Positions 9,125 to 17,089 of a stretch of DNA of 38,334 nucleotides are shown here, piece by piece. The stretch comes from Peloplasma aerotolerans (GTDB lineage Bacteria; Bacillota_I; Bacilli_A; Acholeplasmatales; Acholeplasmataceae): contig NZ_JASCXW010000018.1 of assembly GCF_030012175.1 (NCBI RefSeq), positions 1 through 38,334 of the forward strand, in the 5' to 3' direction. The position numbers were made by a program, and so were the translations under genes. Each line of letters begins with the position of its first letter. The first letter of the stretch is position 1. The notes under the pieces are model-generated. The model ran no database searches. It was not told the DNA's origin and was given only the letters and a program-made list of their open reading frames with translations.

Positions 9125-9589
9125 TTATCCTAAATATTTATTACATGTATACCCTTCAGCAGGGGCTACAACGAATAACAATTTGGCTGTTCTAACTTGA
9201 CCTTGGTAGGTCATTGTAACATCAATAACAATAGGCCAGTTATCATTTAAGTTCTCGAATTCTTCTTTTGCAATGCCTTGTTGATCTCTACTTTCAATCC
9301 AGCACTCGTTTGGTTGTGTGACAACGCCATTGTCATCAATAATATCCTTGTTTCTTGAGCTATATAAAATTTGTACACCTTGATACTCTGTTGGAAGATT
9401 TAGACTACCTGGTGTTCGAATAACCGTTTTTGTTTGATTAGACATCCCTGATAAATCTTCTGCTTCTATTAACAATCTAAAAATATCATAATTTTCTGAA
9501 TCAGTTTCTGTTGGTTCTTCAGTTTGAGCACAAGCGATTAAACCAAATACCATAATGCTCAAAATGATACCTAATAATATTTTTTTCAT
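9125..9589 (-). CDS. Small lipoprotein with atrophied bacterial Ig-like domain (154 aa)
   Basis: The start is taken at 9589, because MKK followed by a hydrophobic core and lipobox GLIAC (Cys20) forms a complete lipoprotein signal. The in-frame upstream codons run into the preceding gene. Its ribosome site GGGAG overlaps the TGA stop of the PL2 lyase gene, which suggests translational coupling. The mature part holds one Ig-like domain with the landmarks LNLPTEYQGV, YSSRNKDII and NGVVTQP. These match the domain at residues 98-190 of the giant protein encoded 11 bases downstream (LILPTTYPVQGV, NGVITQP). It is probably an accessory surface protein of the pectin system; ligand unknown. Confidence 0.8.
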   Translation of the reverse strand: MKKILLGIILSIMVFGLIACAQTEEPTETDSENYDIFRLLIEAEDLSGMSNQTKTVIRTPGSLNLPTEYQGVQILYSSRNKDIIDDNGVVTQPNECWIESRDQQGIAKEEFENLNDNWPIVIDVTMTYQGQVRTAKLLFVVAPAEGYTCNKYLG

Positions 9590-9593
9590 ATCA

Positions 9594-11369
9594 TCACTCC
9601 CAATCATAAATCGTCTTAGTATAAATTCGATGTTGAGTATAACTTCGATCTTCAAGAACACCATCATCTGCGAGTAAGTACCCGTGAATATAACCTGAAT
9701 CAGCTAAATAGAAAGGCATGCTAGAAGCTGGAATGCCTCGAATAACTGCATCTAATGTTAGTAAAGCAAGTGTATCTGGTTGATCTAAGCGACTGTACAA
9801 CATGATTTCACTATCTACAAAGAATCCACGATGGAATTTTTCTCTTACGATGTTATTACCGATAGTTCGAGCAACCTCAAGGTATTCAACATTTTTTGTA
9901 TAATCATAAAGTTCAACCATTGTCATTAGCGCAAATGGATCATCAATTGATGTATCGACATCAAGTCTAGGTTTTGCACCACCTAACTCACCAATATCTC
10001 CTAAACCAAATGTATAGACGATATCTCTAAAGTATGTCCATAGTTTAATTTGATCTTCAGGGTTTGGTGTTTGGACAATTGTTCTTAAAATCGGCAATAA
10101 ATATGTTGTAGGCATTGACACATAATCAAGTCTCATATTCGACGGTCCAAAATAACCAACCTCGGGAACAACGTATCCATAAGTTACTGTTCCATCATTA
10201 AACATTGGAATGATTTTGTTTTGTCCATCAACACGAATGTAAGCATATTCTAGATAACCTTCTAGATAAATTCTTGCCCAATCGTTAAAGTGAGAAATAT
10301 TATATCTATCAGCTGCTTCTAGCAACATCAAAACATTATCTACATATACTGCCTGTGTATTTTTCCAAGCTACAAAAGATTCTCTAGCAATTGGACCAAA
10401 ATCTCTAAACTGACGTGCAACTCGATCACCACAACCAGAATTTGTATACGCTGGATCAGCACATTCTAATGGTGATCTTGTAACAGCTGTTGACTTATAT
10501 TGATATACGGTCATTCCAGTATTCGGATCTGATGCTAAATTATATTGACGCATTAAATATTCTGCCCAAGCTGCAGGAATTGGATCTCCTGTATGATTCG
10601 CAAGTGTAAATGCTGCATATGCTAAATCAGTTGCTGAATTAACAAATGGGAGTAGACCTGGTGAATCTGAAGGTATGATTGGCATACCATCTTCATCAAA
10701 TGTTACAACATCAGGTGGAATTGTTTGACCAAATACATTTGAATCAAAGGCTGTACTATACGAACCATGTCGATTCATATCAGTCGTGCTCCAATAGAAA
10801 TGGGCAGTCCATAGTTGACGCATAAACTTTAAAGTTGCTTCTTCATTAACTTCTAATAGAAGCTCATAATAAGGCATCATGTTTTTAAGTTCATGCGGCC
10901 CATTTGGACCTTCAAAGGATTGAACCTCCAAATTATCGAGATCAATTGCACGATGCCCACCCCAATGAAACAGACCATTGACATTTTGAAAATCTCTCAT
11001 AAACTCATCCAATATTTCAACTGCCTCATCCTTATATTTAGGGCTTCCTGTTACATTAGATAACGCCACTAAAGTTCTAAAGAAGTTTTGTTGATTTGCT
11101 AAATTTGCATAAGGTACTTCTGCTCGATTAGGAAATGTCCATCGAGCTGGTTCACCTGTTAAAGTATTAATTGCATCAGGTAATAATTTTGTATTTGTAT
11201 TATATTCATGTCCATATTTCAGGACATTTTCAACATGCTGAATCACAGCATGTAATCTTTGATAATCACTATCAGTATAGACAACACCATGTTGTGATGC
11301 TTGAACTTCAAAAGATGGTGCTAAGTACACTGTAAAGATAATAAGTATTGATAAGATTATCTTTTTCAT
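9594..11369 (-). CDS. Exported family PL2-type pectate lyase (591 aa)
   Basis: It probably cleaves homogalacturonan or its oligosaccharides by metal-assisted beta-elimination. Residues 1-24 form an ordinary signal peptide (cleavage predicted after VQA) with no lipobox, so the enzyme should be secreted. The mature part, about 565 residues, fits an alpha/alpha-barrel enzyme. His139 (in HWGGHR), Glu160 and the Arg200-His201 pair (in MNRHG) have almost the same spacing as the metal ligands and catalytic Arg that I recall for Yersinia PL2A (H109, E130, R171, H172). It sits between a jelly-roll lipoprotein and an Ig-like lipoprotein in the operon led by a PL1 lyase, which supports pectin as substrate. 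Other alpha/alpha-barrel lyases or hydrolases are the alternative. Known PL2 enzymes are often intracellular or periplasmic, so export is notable. Confidence 0.7.
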   Translation of the reverse strand: MKKIILSILIIFTVYLAPSFEVQASQHGVVYTDSDYQRLHAVIQHVENVLKYGHEYNTNTKLLPDAINTLTGEPARWTFPNRAEVPYANLANQQNFFRTLVALSNVTGSPKYKDEAVEILDEFMRDFQNVNGLFHWGGHRAIDLDNLEVQSFEGPNGPHELKNMMPYYELLLEVNEEATLKFMRQLWTAHFYWSTTDMNRHGSYSTAFDSNVFGQTIPPDVVTFDEDGMPIIPSDSPGLLPFVNSATDLAYAAFTLANHTGDPIPAAWAEYLMRQYNLASDPNTGMTVYQYKSTAVTRSPLECADPAYTNSGCGDRVARQFRDFGPIARESFVAWKNTQAVYVDNVLMLLEAADRYNISHFNDWARIYLEGYLEYAYIRVDGQNKIIPMFNDGTVTYGYVVPEVGYFGPSNMRLDYVSMPTTYLLPILRTIVQTPNPEDQIKLWTYFRDIVYTFGLGDIGELGGAKPRLDVDTSIDDPFALMTMVELYDYTKNVEYLEVARTIGNNIVREKFHRGFFVDSEIMLYSRLDQPDTLALLTLDAVIRGIPASSMPFYLADSGYIHGYLLADDGVLEDRSYTQHRIYTKTIYDWE

Positions 11370-11371
11370 TC

Positions 11372-12247
11372 TTATTCACCTTTCCTTTCGACAATTACAT
11401 CATCTAAATATGCCCAACCAGGAAGGTTTTGCATCATCGTGACTCTTACAACATTAGGTACCATGATTTCTCCACTTGCTACCGCATTAACACGATTGCT
11501 AATATGAAACTCATCTGTATGTAATAGAATTTCATTTTCTCCATCTAAATGATATGCAGCAACCATATTTTCACTTGCATCCCATATAAACTTAAATCGA
11601 TACCAAATACCTTTTGTCAAAGTTAAAGATGTGTTATAAATATCTCCACCATCTCCATTACCTGAATAATAGAAAAATGGACCTCCGACTCTAATTGTAA
11701 CTGCCATATTCGAACCAATTTGGACACCTATTACATTAACTGCACCAGTTGCGACACCGACGTTAACTCCACTAGATGTTTCTTCTTCTGGAATCATAAT
11801 AGAAGCATATGCAACACCTTTACGATCAATATCTAAGTTAAACTTAGTTGTAAAAATGAAAGATGGTTTGGTGATATTTGTTGATTGGGGGTAAGGTGGT
11901 GTGTTTCTACCATCAGAATACATGCGAACAAAACGATTACCACCATCTTCTTCACCAATAATGGTACGAACACCATTAATTGCATACTCTTCATTACGAT
12001 ACAATAACCAATTTCTTGGCATGCTTCCAACATTTTCACTATCGAATGTTTCACTAATCAAATACTCTTGAGGAATTGGAGAGATGTGATTTAAGTCTTC
12101 TGCAGGTATATAGCAACCTTCACCGAGTGGATTATCTTTGCAGATGTAATCTTCTATAATGGTAGGATCACTGGTGATTGGTATTTCAGTACAAGCACTT
12201 AATATAAAGATTAAAATGAACAATAAAGATATAGTATATTTTTTCAT
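11372..12247 (-). CDS. Lipoprotein with jelly-roll, LamG-like domain (291 aa)
   Basis: A lipoprotein signal with lipobox LSAC places the lipidated cysteine at residue 19. From about residue 65 the sequence (SETFDSENVG, RFVRMYSDG, IWYRFKFIWDAS, WAYLDDVIVER) has the pattern of concanavalin-like or family-16-type jelly-rolls: a beta-sandwich that opens with a FDSE-type strand and closes with a LDDVxVxR strand. The giant protein of the same operon has a comparable region at 200-400. No catalytic acid motif is evident, so a carbohydrate-binding role at the surface is more likely than hydrolysis. The gene ends two bases before the PL2 lyase start, so the two are co-translated. Confidence 0.7.
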   Translation of the reverse strand: MKKYTISLLFILIFILSACTEIPITSDPTIIEDYICKDNPLGEGCYIPAEDLNHISPIPQEYLISETFDSENVGSMPRNWLLYRNEEYAINGVRTIIGEEDGGNRFVRMYSDGRNTPPYPQSTNITKPSFIFTTKFNLDIDRKGVAYASIMIPEEETSSGVNVGVATGAVNVIGVQIGSNMAVTIRVGGPFFYYSGNGDGGDIYNTSLTLTKGIWYRFKFIWDASENMVAAYHLDGENEILLHTDEFHISNRVNAVASGEIMVPNVVRVTMMQNLPGWAYLDDVIVERKGE

Positions 12248-12261
12248 AATCGACCTCTTTT

Positions 12262-13170
12262 CTATCCTTTAATTGCTGAATCTGCATCATTTCCAACAAA
12301 ATACTTCTGTGCTCCAAAGAAGATCAATATGAGTACAGAAACAGAAACGATGGATCTTGCAAACACATGTGCATATGTGTTGGTTGAATCAAGCCCAAGG
12401 AGTTGTAGGACTATAGGTAATGGGTATGTTGAGACATGCCCCCGATAAATAAGTGGTCCTTGGAAATCATTAAACTGTGAAATAAACATAAGTAAACCAA
12501 CAGTAATAACAATTGGTTTTAATATTGGCATTAAAACGTAAAACAATACTTGAAACTTGTTTGCTCCATCCATATAAGCAGCTTCATCAAGATCTCTAGG
12601 AATTGTTCTAAAAAATTGAATAAACATGAAGATTGAGAATGAATTGACTGCGAATAATGAACCAGCCCATAACGGTAGATATGCAGTAAATGCCAAACGA
12701 CTACCATCCCATAAGTTGACAATACCTGGACTTGTCCAAAATGCATAAAGGGGAATTCTAAAAATTGTAGCTGGCATCAATAATGTCCCAATAATAAGAG
12801 CAAACACTATTTTCTTACCTTTAAAATGCATTCTAGTAATAACATATGCTGTAATCAAACATGAGAATGTGCCAAATAAAACGTACGGAATTGTATACTG
12901 CAAAGTATTTGACAATGCTCTAAGTAATGAATAACCTTGTGCAGAACCCCATCCAGGGGCACTAAAAGCTGCTTGCCATCCAATAAGTGAAAAATCTTGA
13001 GGAATAAATGAAAATGATGGTATAGCACTACGGTCAAATGAAGCTCCGATAATCCATATAAGAGGATATAACATAATAATTGCTGCAAGTATGATTACCG
13101 TATACTTAATAACAGATTTTACATCACTTTTAAGACGGTGATTTCTAATTCTTTTTTGAGTTTCAGTCAT
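12262..13170 (-). CDS. Carbohydrate ABC transporter permease, MalG type (CUT1)
   Basis: This is an inner-membrane subunit of a sugar importer. About six membrane segments are visible, the first at residues 22-42. The cytoplasmic EAA loop, which docks on the ATPase, is clear: DEAAYMDGAN followed by PILKPI near residue 215. The 302-residue length fits MalG/LplC-like permeases. It follows the MalF-type permease by 12 bases and the binding protein before that. No ATPase gene is present anywhere in the window, so a shared MsmX-type ATPase encoded elsewhere is expected. The pectate lyases on both sides suggest oligogalacturonides as cargo. Confidence 0.9.
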   Translation of the reverse strand: MTETQKRIRNHRLKSDVKSVIKYTVIILAAIIMLYPLIWIIGASFDRSAIPSFSFIPQDFSLIGWQAAFSAPGWGSAQGYSLLRALSNTLQYTIPYVLFGTFSCLITAYVITRMHFKGKKIVFALIIGTLLMPATIFRIPLYAFWTSPGIVNLWDGSRLAFTAYLPLWAGSLFAVNSFSIFMFIQFFRTIPRDLDEAAYMDGANKFQVLFYVLMPILKPIVITVGLLMFISQFNDFQGPLIYRGHVSTYPLPIVLQLLGLDSTNTYAHVFARSIVSVSVLILIFFGAQKYFVGNDADSAIKG

Positions 13171-13182
13171 GTCATCACCCTC

Positions 13183-14064
13183 CTAATCTTGATAGTGAAC
13201 CCAATATCTTGATGATCTAAATATAAGGACAGTGAACACCATGATAATTAAGAATAATACCCATGACATTGCTGCACCTAAATTAAGATTACCTTGATAG
13301 AAGGCTACATTATAAATCAACAAGTTAATAACATTCGTTGATCTTGCTGGGCCACCTTGAGTAATCAAGTATGGTCCGTTGAAAATTTGGAATGTTTCAA
13401 CTAAACGCATAACTGCGTTAAATAAAATAATAGGAGTAATCATTGGCAATGTGATTGCAAAAAACTGTCTGAACTTACCAGCTCCATCAATCGTTGCTGC
13501 TTCATATAGCGACTCAGGGACATTTTTAAGTGCATTCAAGAAGATTAACATTGTTGATCCAAATTGCCATACACGTAGGGTAATAATACTTGTCATTGCC
13601 CCAGCTGAAGTTCCTAACCACTGAACAGGACCAAGTCCGAATAGACCAATAATTTGATTAATAAGTCCCTCGTCTTGGAAAATAAAACGCCATAACAATA
13701 TAATCGCAACATTTGTTCCTAAAACGGTTGGTATATAAAATGCTGTTCTAAAAAACCCTATACCTCTAAGTTTTAGAGCTAATACATAAGCAACAAAAAG
13801 CGATACGATTAAAATCAGGGGTACTGTGACAAACACGTAAATGAATGTGGTACCTAGTGATTGAACGAATTCTTCACCAATCGGATCCACTGTGTTAAAA
13901 ATTTGAACAAAGTTATCAAATCCAACAAAAACTGAATTTCTTCCTTGAGTTCTAAATAAACTCATAATAAACGAATTAATAAAGGGATATAACTTAAATA
14001 ATATAAACCCAATAATCCATGGTCCTAACAGGACATATGGAACCCATTTCTTTTCACCTACCAT
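13183..14064 (-). CDS. Carbohydrate ABC transporter permease, MalF/UgpA type (CUT1)
   Basis: This is the partner permease of the importer. It has about six membrane segments (the first at residues 10-30) and an EAA loop, YEAATIDGAG followed by PMITPI, near residue 190. Its length of 293 residues suits the short MalF/UgpA type without the large periplasmic loop. It lies five bases after the binding protein gene and 12 bases before the MalG-type permease, the usual order for CUT1 systems. Substrate is inferred from the lyases in the operon, probably pectin oligosaccharides. Confidence 0.9.
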   Translation of the reverse strand: MVGEKKWVPYVLLGPWIIGFILFKLYPFINSFIMSLFRTQGRNSVFVGFDNFVQIFNTVDPIGEEFVQSLGTTFIYVFVTVPLILIVSLFVAYVLALKLRGIGFFRTAFYIPTVLGTNVAIILLWRFIFQDEGLINQIIGLFGLGPVQWLGTSAGAMTSIITLRVWQFGSTMLIFLNALKNVPESLYEAATIDGAGKFRQFFAITLPMITPIILFNAVMRLVETFQIFNGPYLITQGGPARSTNVINLLIYNVAFYQGNLNLGAAMSWVLFLIIMVFTVLIFRSSRYWVHYQD

Positions 14065-14069
14065 GATGA

Positions 14070-15395
14070 CTATCCAATAACTTTCGCAAGTTCAGTGTCA
14101 AATCTATTGATGATGTTTTGAGCAGCCTGTACGGCTGTTATACGATTTAACAAGAAATTTTCGATAGGTTGTTCGTAAATTGCTCTAAATGTTGCATGTT
14201 CATAATATGGATGAATATAAAGATTAATATCGTTTTCAATTTGTGTTTGATAGAAAGTTTGAACAGTTTCATGTCCTTTCCATTCTAGTGTTTGTGTAAA
14301 GTCTTTTGATGTTGCTGTTCTTAATAAGTCCTGTGCTAGAGAGTGATTTGTCACACCACGGTCAACACCTAAAATTTCAAGCGCTTCAGGATCAGTTGTC
14401 ATGAACTCAATAAATGTGCGCACTGCTTCTTTTTTAGCATCAGATTCTTCAACACGTTTAGAAACTGCATAAGCCATAGAGACCTTCTTATACATACCAT
14501 AATTTGTATTTTCATTAGCTGTTTGTTGGAACATACCTACAGCAACAAGACTTTGACCTTGGTTTGGTAATGTATTTTGGTATTCAGAAATTGCAGTGTT
14601 CCAAGTTACAACACCACCATAACGTTGACTTGTCCAGTTAGGATTAGTTGGACCATCATTATGCGTATCAGTCACATTCGAGGAAATTAATACACCTGAA
14701 CTTCTTAAATCACTTATAAAATTGAATGCATCAATGAGTTCTGCTTGTGTGAAGTTTAGTGTGTTATTTTCTGAAATAACGTTTTTGCCGGTTTTTTGTG
14801 ATAACCAGGTGAACATCAATATGGCAGCTTGTTGAGCATCTAAGCGGCCTATTGCATAACGTCCAGGAAATGCACTAGAAATCTGTTGACCAGCATTCAT
14901 TAAATCATCCCAAGTTTTGATTTCGTTAATATCAAGATCTACTAAATCATAAACATTTTTGTTCAAATAAAAGATATATCCTGTTTCCGATACTGATAAA
15001 CCTAAAACTTTACCATTAATAGATAGTGGTGTATGTTCATTTGGTGGATAGTGAGATAAATCTAAACCTAATTCTGTAATATCCATAAAATAATCTTCAC
15101 CATACATTGAATAGATCCAGTTATAGTTCACTTGAAATACATCTGCTTCAGTTCCACGGTTTAGTCTGTTGTTAAGGGTGGTTTGATATCCAGACCAAGG
15201 AGCTTGGTCAGGTTCCACTTTATATTGTGGATATCTTTCTTCAAATAGTTCTATTGCTTGATAGGTTGCGATATTTCGATCTGATGTGCCCCACCATGAA
15301 AATGAAATCGTAGATTCGTCATCTACTCTTCCTCCGCAAGATATAAGTATAATTGATACAATTAATAGAATTACTGCTAATAACATTTTTTTCAT
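14070..15395 (-). CDS. Sugar-binding lipoprotein of a CUT1 ABC transporter
   Basis: This extracellular solute-binding protein captures an oligosaccharide and hands it to the two permeases downstream. The lipobox IISC-like sequence (ILISC, Cys20) anchors it in the membrane. After that come the family hallmarks: ISFSWWGTSDRN, a FEERYPQYKV helix and strand, and GTEADVFQVNYNW near residue 110. At 441 residues it is a normal size for the SBP_bac_1 family. The gene follows the PL1 lyase by 12 bases. The specific ligand cannot be read from sequence; the context argues for galacturonides. Confidence 0.9.
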   Translation of the reverse strand: MKKMLLAVILLIVSIILISCGGRVDDESTISFSWWGTSDRNIATYQAIELFEERYPQYKVEPDQAPWSGYQTTLNNRLNRGTEADVFQVNYNWIYSMYGEDYFMDITELGLDLSHYPPNEHTPLSINGKVLGLSVSETGYIFYLNKNVYDLVDLDINEIKTWDDLMNAGQQISSAFPGRYAIGRLDAQQAAILMFTWLSQKTGKNVISENNTLNFTQAELIDAFNFISDLRSSGVLISSNVTDTHNDGPTNPNWTSQRYGGVVTWNTAISEYQNTLPNQGQSLVAVGMFQQTANENTNYGMYKKVSMAYAVSKRVEESDAKKEAVRTFIEFMTTDPEALEILGVDRGVTNHSLAQDLLRTATSKDFTQTLEWKGHETVQTFYQTQIENDINLYIHPYYEHATFRAIYEQPIENFLLNRITAVQAAQNIINRFDTELAKVIG

Positions 15396-15407
15396 AATTT
15401 TGCTCCT

Positions 15408-16871
15408 TTAGTGTAAATTTGTGTCAATATATAACCAATCAAAATCATTAATAACTTGACGACCTGTTGGATAAATTGAAAATGTTTCTGGTAAAAAATA
15501 GACATCATTGAGTGTATATTGATATGGTATTTCTTCATAATTTCTCAATTGAAAGCCTATGGCTGGTTCTGGATTCGTGTGAACCCATAAAGAATTGAAG
15601 TCAGTTGAACTTCCAAAATATGTTCTATGACTTAAAACCAACTCGCTATTCCGTACTAAATAACTTCCCGTATATTTAGAATCTGGATTAGAGTCCTGAT
15701 GATTTTTGATCGGAGTTGTTATGTATTTGAATATACTGTGTTCCATGAATATTGCACCTTGTTCTGTAGGTACTAATCCCTGATTAACAAACCCAAGACT
15801 TGTATTCGAATATTTACTTCTAAGGTTTAAAACATCTTGATTGTCAACAATAATATGATATATATGGACATCACCTTTTCTAAGTCTTGGCATTCTATCC
15901 ATTAAGTTAAATACTTCTAAATGATGAAATGTCATCGTAATCGTCTCAAAACCTTCACCATCAGTTGTATTGCCTAAATTGAATCCTTTTTTCTGAAAAC
16001 TAGAATATATAACTAAGTCTTCAGCTGTTATCCCTTGTTCTCTTAAACTTTTGTAGTAAGGGTTGTCCTCAATGTTTTCTTCTAAATATTCGATTTGAGC
16101 TTTAATAAAGTCATTGGGCATAAAATTTAATTTAGACCATGATAAGGTCATGTTTTCACTATGTTCTTTTGCGTCGATGATTCCATCATAGGCTTGATTA
16201 AATGTTAAGTGGTCAAACCAAATACCGTTAGATTTTTCAACTGTAAAATAATCCCAGTCGTTACGGTTGTATCCACCTTGCCCAAACTCATCCCATTCCC
16301 ATAAATCTGCAAACTCTAAATTTCTAATAACGATGTTTGTTGAACCATCTATAAGAAATGATGCATGTCTAATTGTTGAACCATTCTTAGAGAAAATGGT
16401 TAAGTTATCTCTTAAAACAATTCTAACAAGTCCAACACCTGTTTCTTTTAGAATTGGGTGAAGAAGAGGTTGTCTAGAGTGTGCTCGATATACAGGTCGA
16501 TAGTCCTCTAGATTTAATTGTTGATCTTCAAGCATATTTCTTACTTCAATAGAACCAAGGTTTAAATCATTTTTTATTTCAATGATTTTTGTATCTTGAT
16601 CCATTAATGCATTAAGAAACTCAACTTCGTTTTCCACTTCATAGTATCCTTGATCAATGTTTGATCTATTTGTCACTATAAGCGAAGAAAAGCCAAATGA
16701 GTTCTCAAATAGCGATAAATCAAGTGGTGTCTCATTTGGTTGCGAGTCGATGGGTTCTGTAGGTATACTTGGTGTGATAGTTGGTTCTTCCGTTGGCAGC
16801 TTTCCCTCACACCCGGTAAGTATGATAACTGTCATCAAGAAGACAATCGTTACGATTAATTGTTTCATCAT
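15408..16871 (-). CDS. PL1-type pectate lyase lipoprotein (487 aa)
   Basis: It probably cuts polygalacturonate at the cell surface by calcium-dependent beta-elimination. I place the start at the ATG at 16871, six bases after GGAG; a TTG 12 bases upstream lies over the ribosome site. The lipobox ILTGC gives Cys21, followed by a Pro/Thr/Glu-rich linker to about residue 50. The right-handed beta-helix shows the PL1 signatures NIVIRNLEF, GIWFDHLTF with YDGIIDAK (Asp229 and Asp233, likely Ca sites) and RMPRLRKG at 326-333. The last contains the RxPxxR motif with the catalytic arginine. At 487 residues it is longer than the classic 350-400-residue enzymes because of the linker and an insertion near 255-300. 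First gene of the operon, under the promoter at 16919-16948. Confidence 0.85.
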   Translation of the reverse strand: MMKQLIVTIVFLMTVIILTGCEGKLPTEEPTITPSIPTEPIDSQPNETPLDLSLFENSFGFSSLIVTNRSNIDQGYYEVENEVEFLNALMDQDTKIIEIKNDLNLGSIEVRNMLEDQQLNLEDYRPVYRAHSRQPLLHPILKETGVGLVRIVLRDNLTIFSKNGSTIRHASFLIDGSTNIVIRNLEFADLWEWDEFGQGGYNRNDWDYFTVEKSNGIWFDHLTFNQAYDGIIDAKEHSENMTLSWSKLNFMPNDFIKAQIEYLEENIEDNPYYKSLREQGITAEDLVIYSSFQKKGFNLGNTTDGEGFETITMTFHHLEVFNLMDRMPRLRKGDVHIYHIIVDNQDVLNLRSKYSNTSLGFVNQGLVPTEQGAIFMEHSIFKYITTPIKNHQDSNPDSKYTGSYLVRNSELVLSHRTYFGSSTDFNSLWVHTNPEPAIGFQLRNYEEIPYQYTLNDVYFLPETFSIYPTGRQVINDFDWLYIDTNLH

Positions 16872-16886
16872 ACATCTCTCCAAAGT

Positions 16887-16902
16887 GTCTGTATATACGG
16901 AC
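16887..16902. promoter_or_regulatory. Palindromic operator candidate downstream of the pectin operon start point
   Basis: GTCTGTATATACGGAC is a 16-base inverted repeat with one imperfect pair (T facing G). It lies between the predicted start point (about 16912) and the ribosome site of the PL1 gene, a classic place for a repressor. The TGTATATACR core resembles operators of the GntR and AraR type. No regulator gene is next to it. Confidence 0.55.
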
Positions 16903-16918
16903 GCTGTTTACACAATAT

Positions 16919-16948
16919 ATTATATCATAGATATCTATCGGATGTCAA
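16919..16948 (-). promoter_or_regulatory. Consensus sigma-A promoter of the pectin operon
   Basis: On the minus strand TTGACA (16948-16943) and TATAAT (16924-16919) are both perfect and 18 bases apart. The spacer contains the perfect palindrome ATAGATATCTAT. The predicted start point is near 16912. It would drive all genes from 16871 to 3460. Confidence 0.85.
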
Positions 16949-16956
16949 CGCTTTCA
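16943..16956. promoter_or_regulatory. cre site (CcpA catabolite repression) over the -35 box
   Basis: The minus strand reads TGAAAGCGTTGACA, which fits the Bacillus cre consensus TGWAANCGNTNWCA at every fixed position. Its last six bases are the -35 box itself, so CcpA binding would block RNA polymerase when a preferred sugar is present. Confidence 0.75.
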
Positions 16957-17037
16957 TATGTATTCATGTCGTGTTGAATTTATATAGATTTTAGGAAACC
17001 GATATTCTATATCCATGCTTTTAAATCTCTTTTAAAA

Positions 17038-17082
17038 TTAAAAAAACATTCAACCTGTGAACTGAATCACAATTGAATGTTT
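17038..17082 (-). terminator. Terminator of the pdh operon
   Basis: A 10-bp stem AAACATTCAA/TTGAATGTTT (17044-17053 with 17073-17082) encloses a second small stem TGTGA/TCACA. It is followed on the minus strand by TTTTTTAATTTT. It begins eight bases after the lpd stop. Confidence 0.8.
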
Positions 17083-17089
17083 AGTTATT

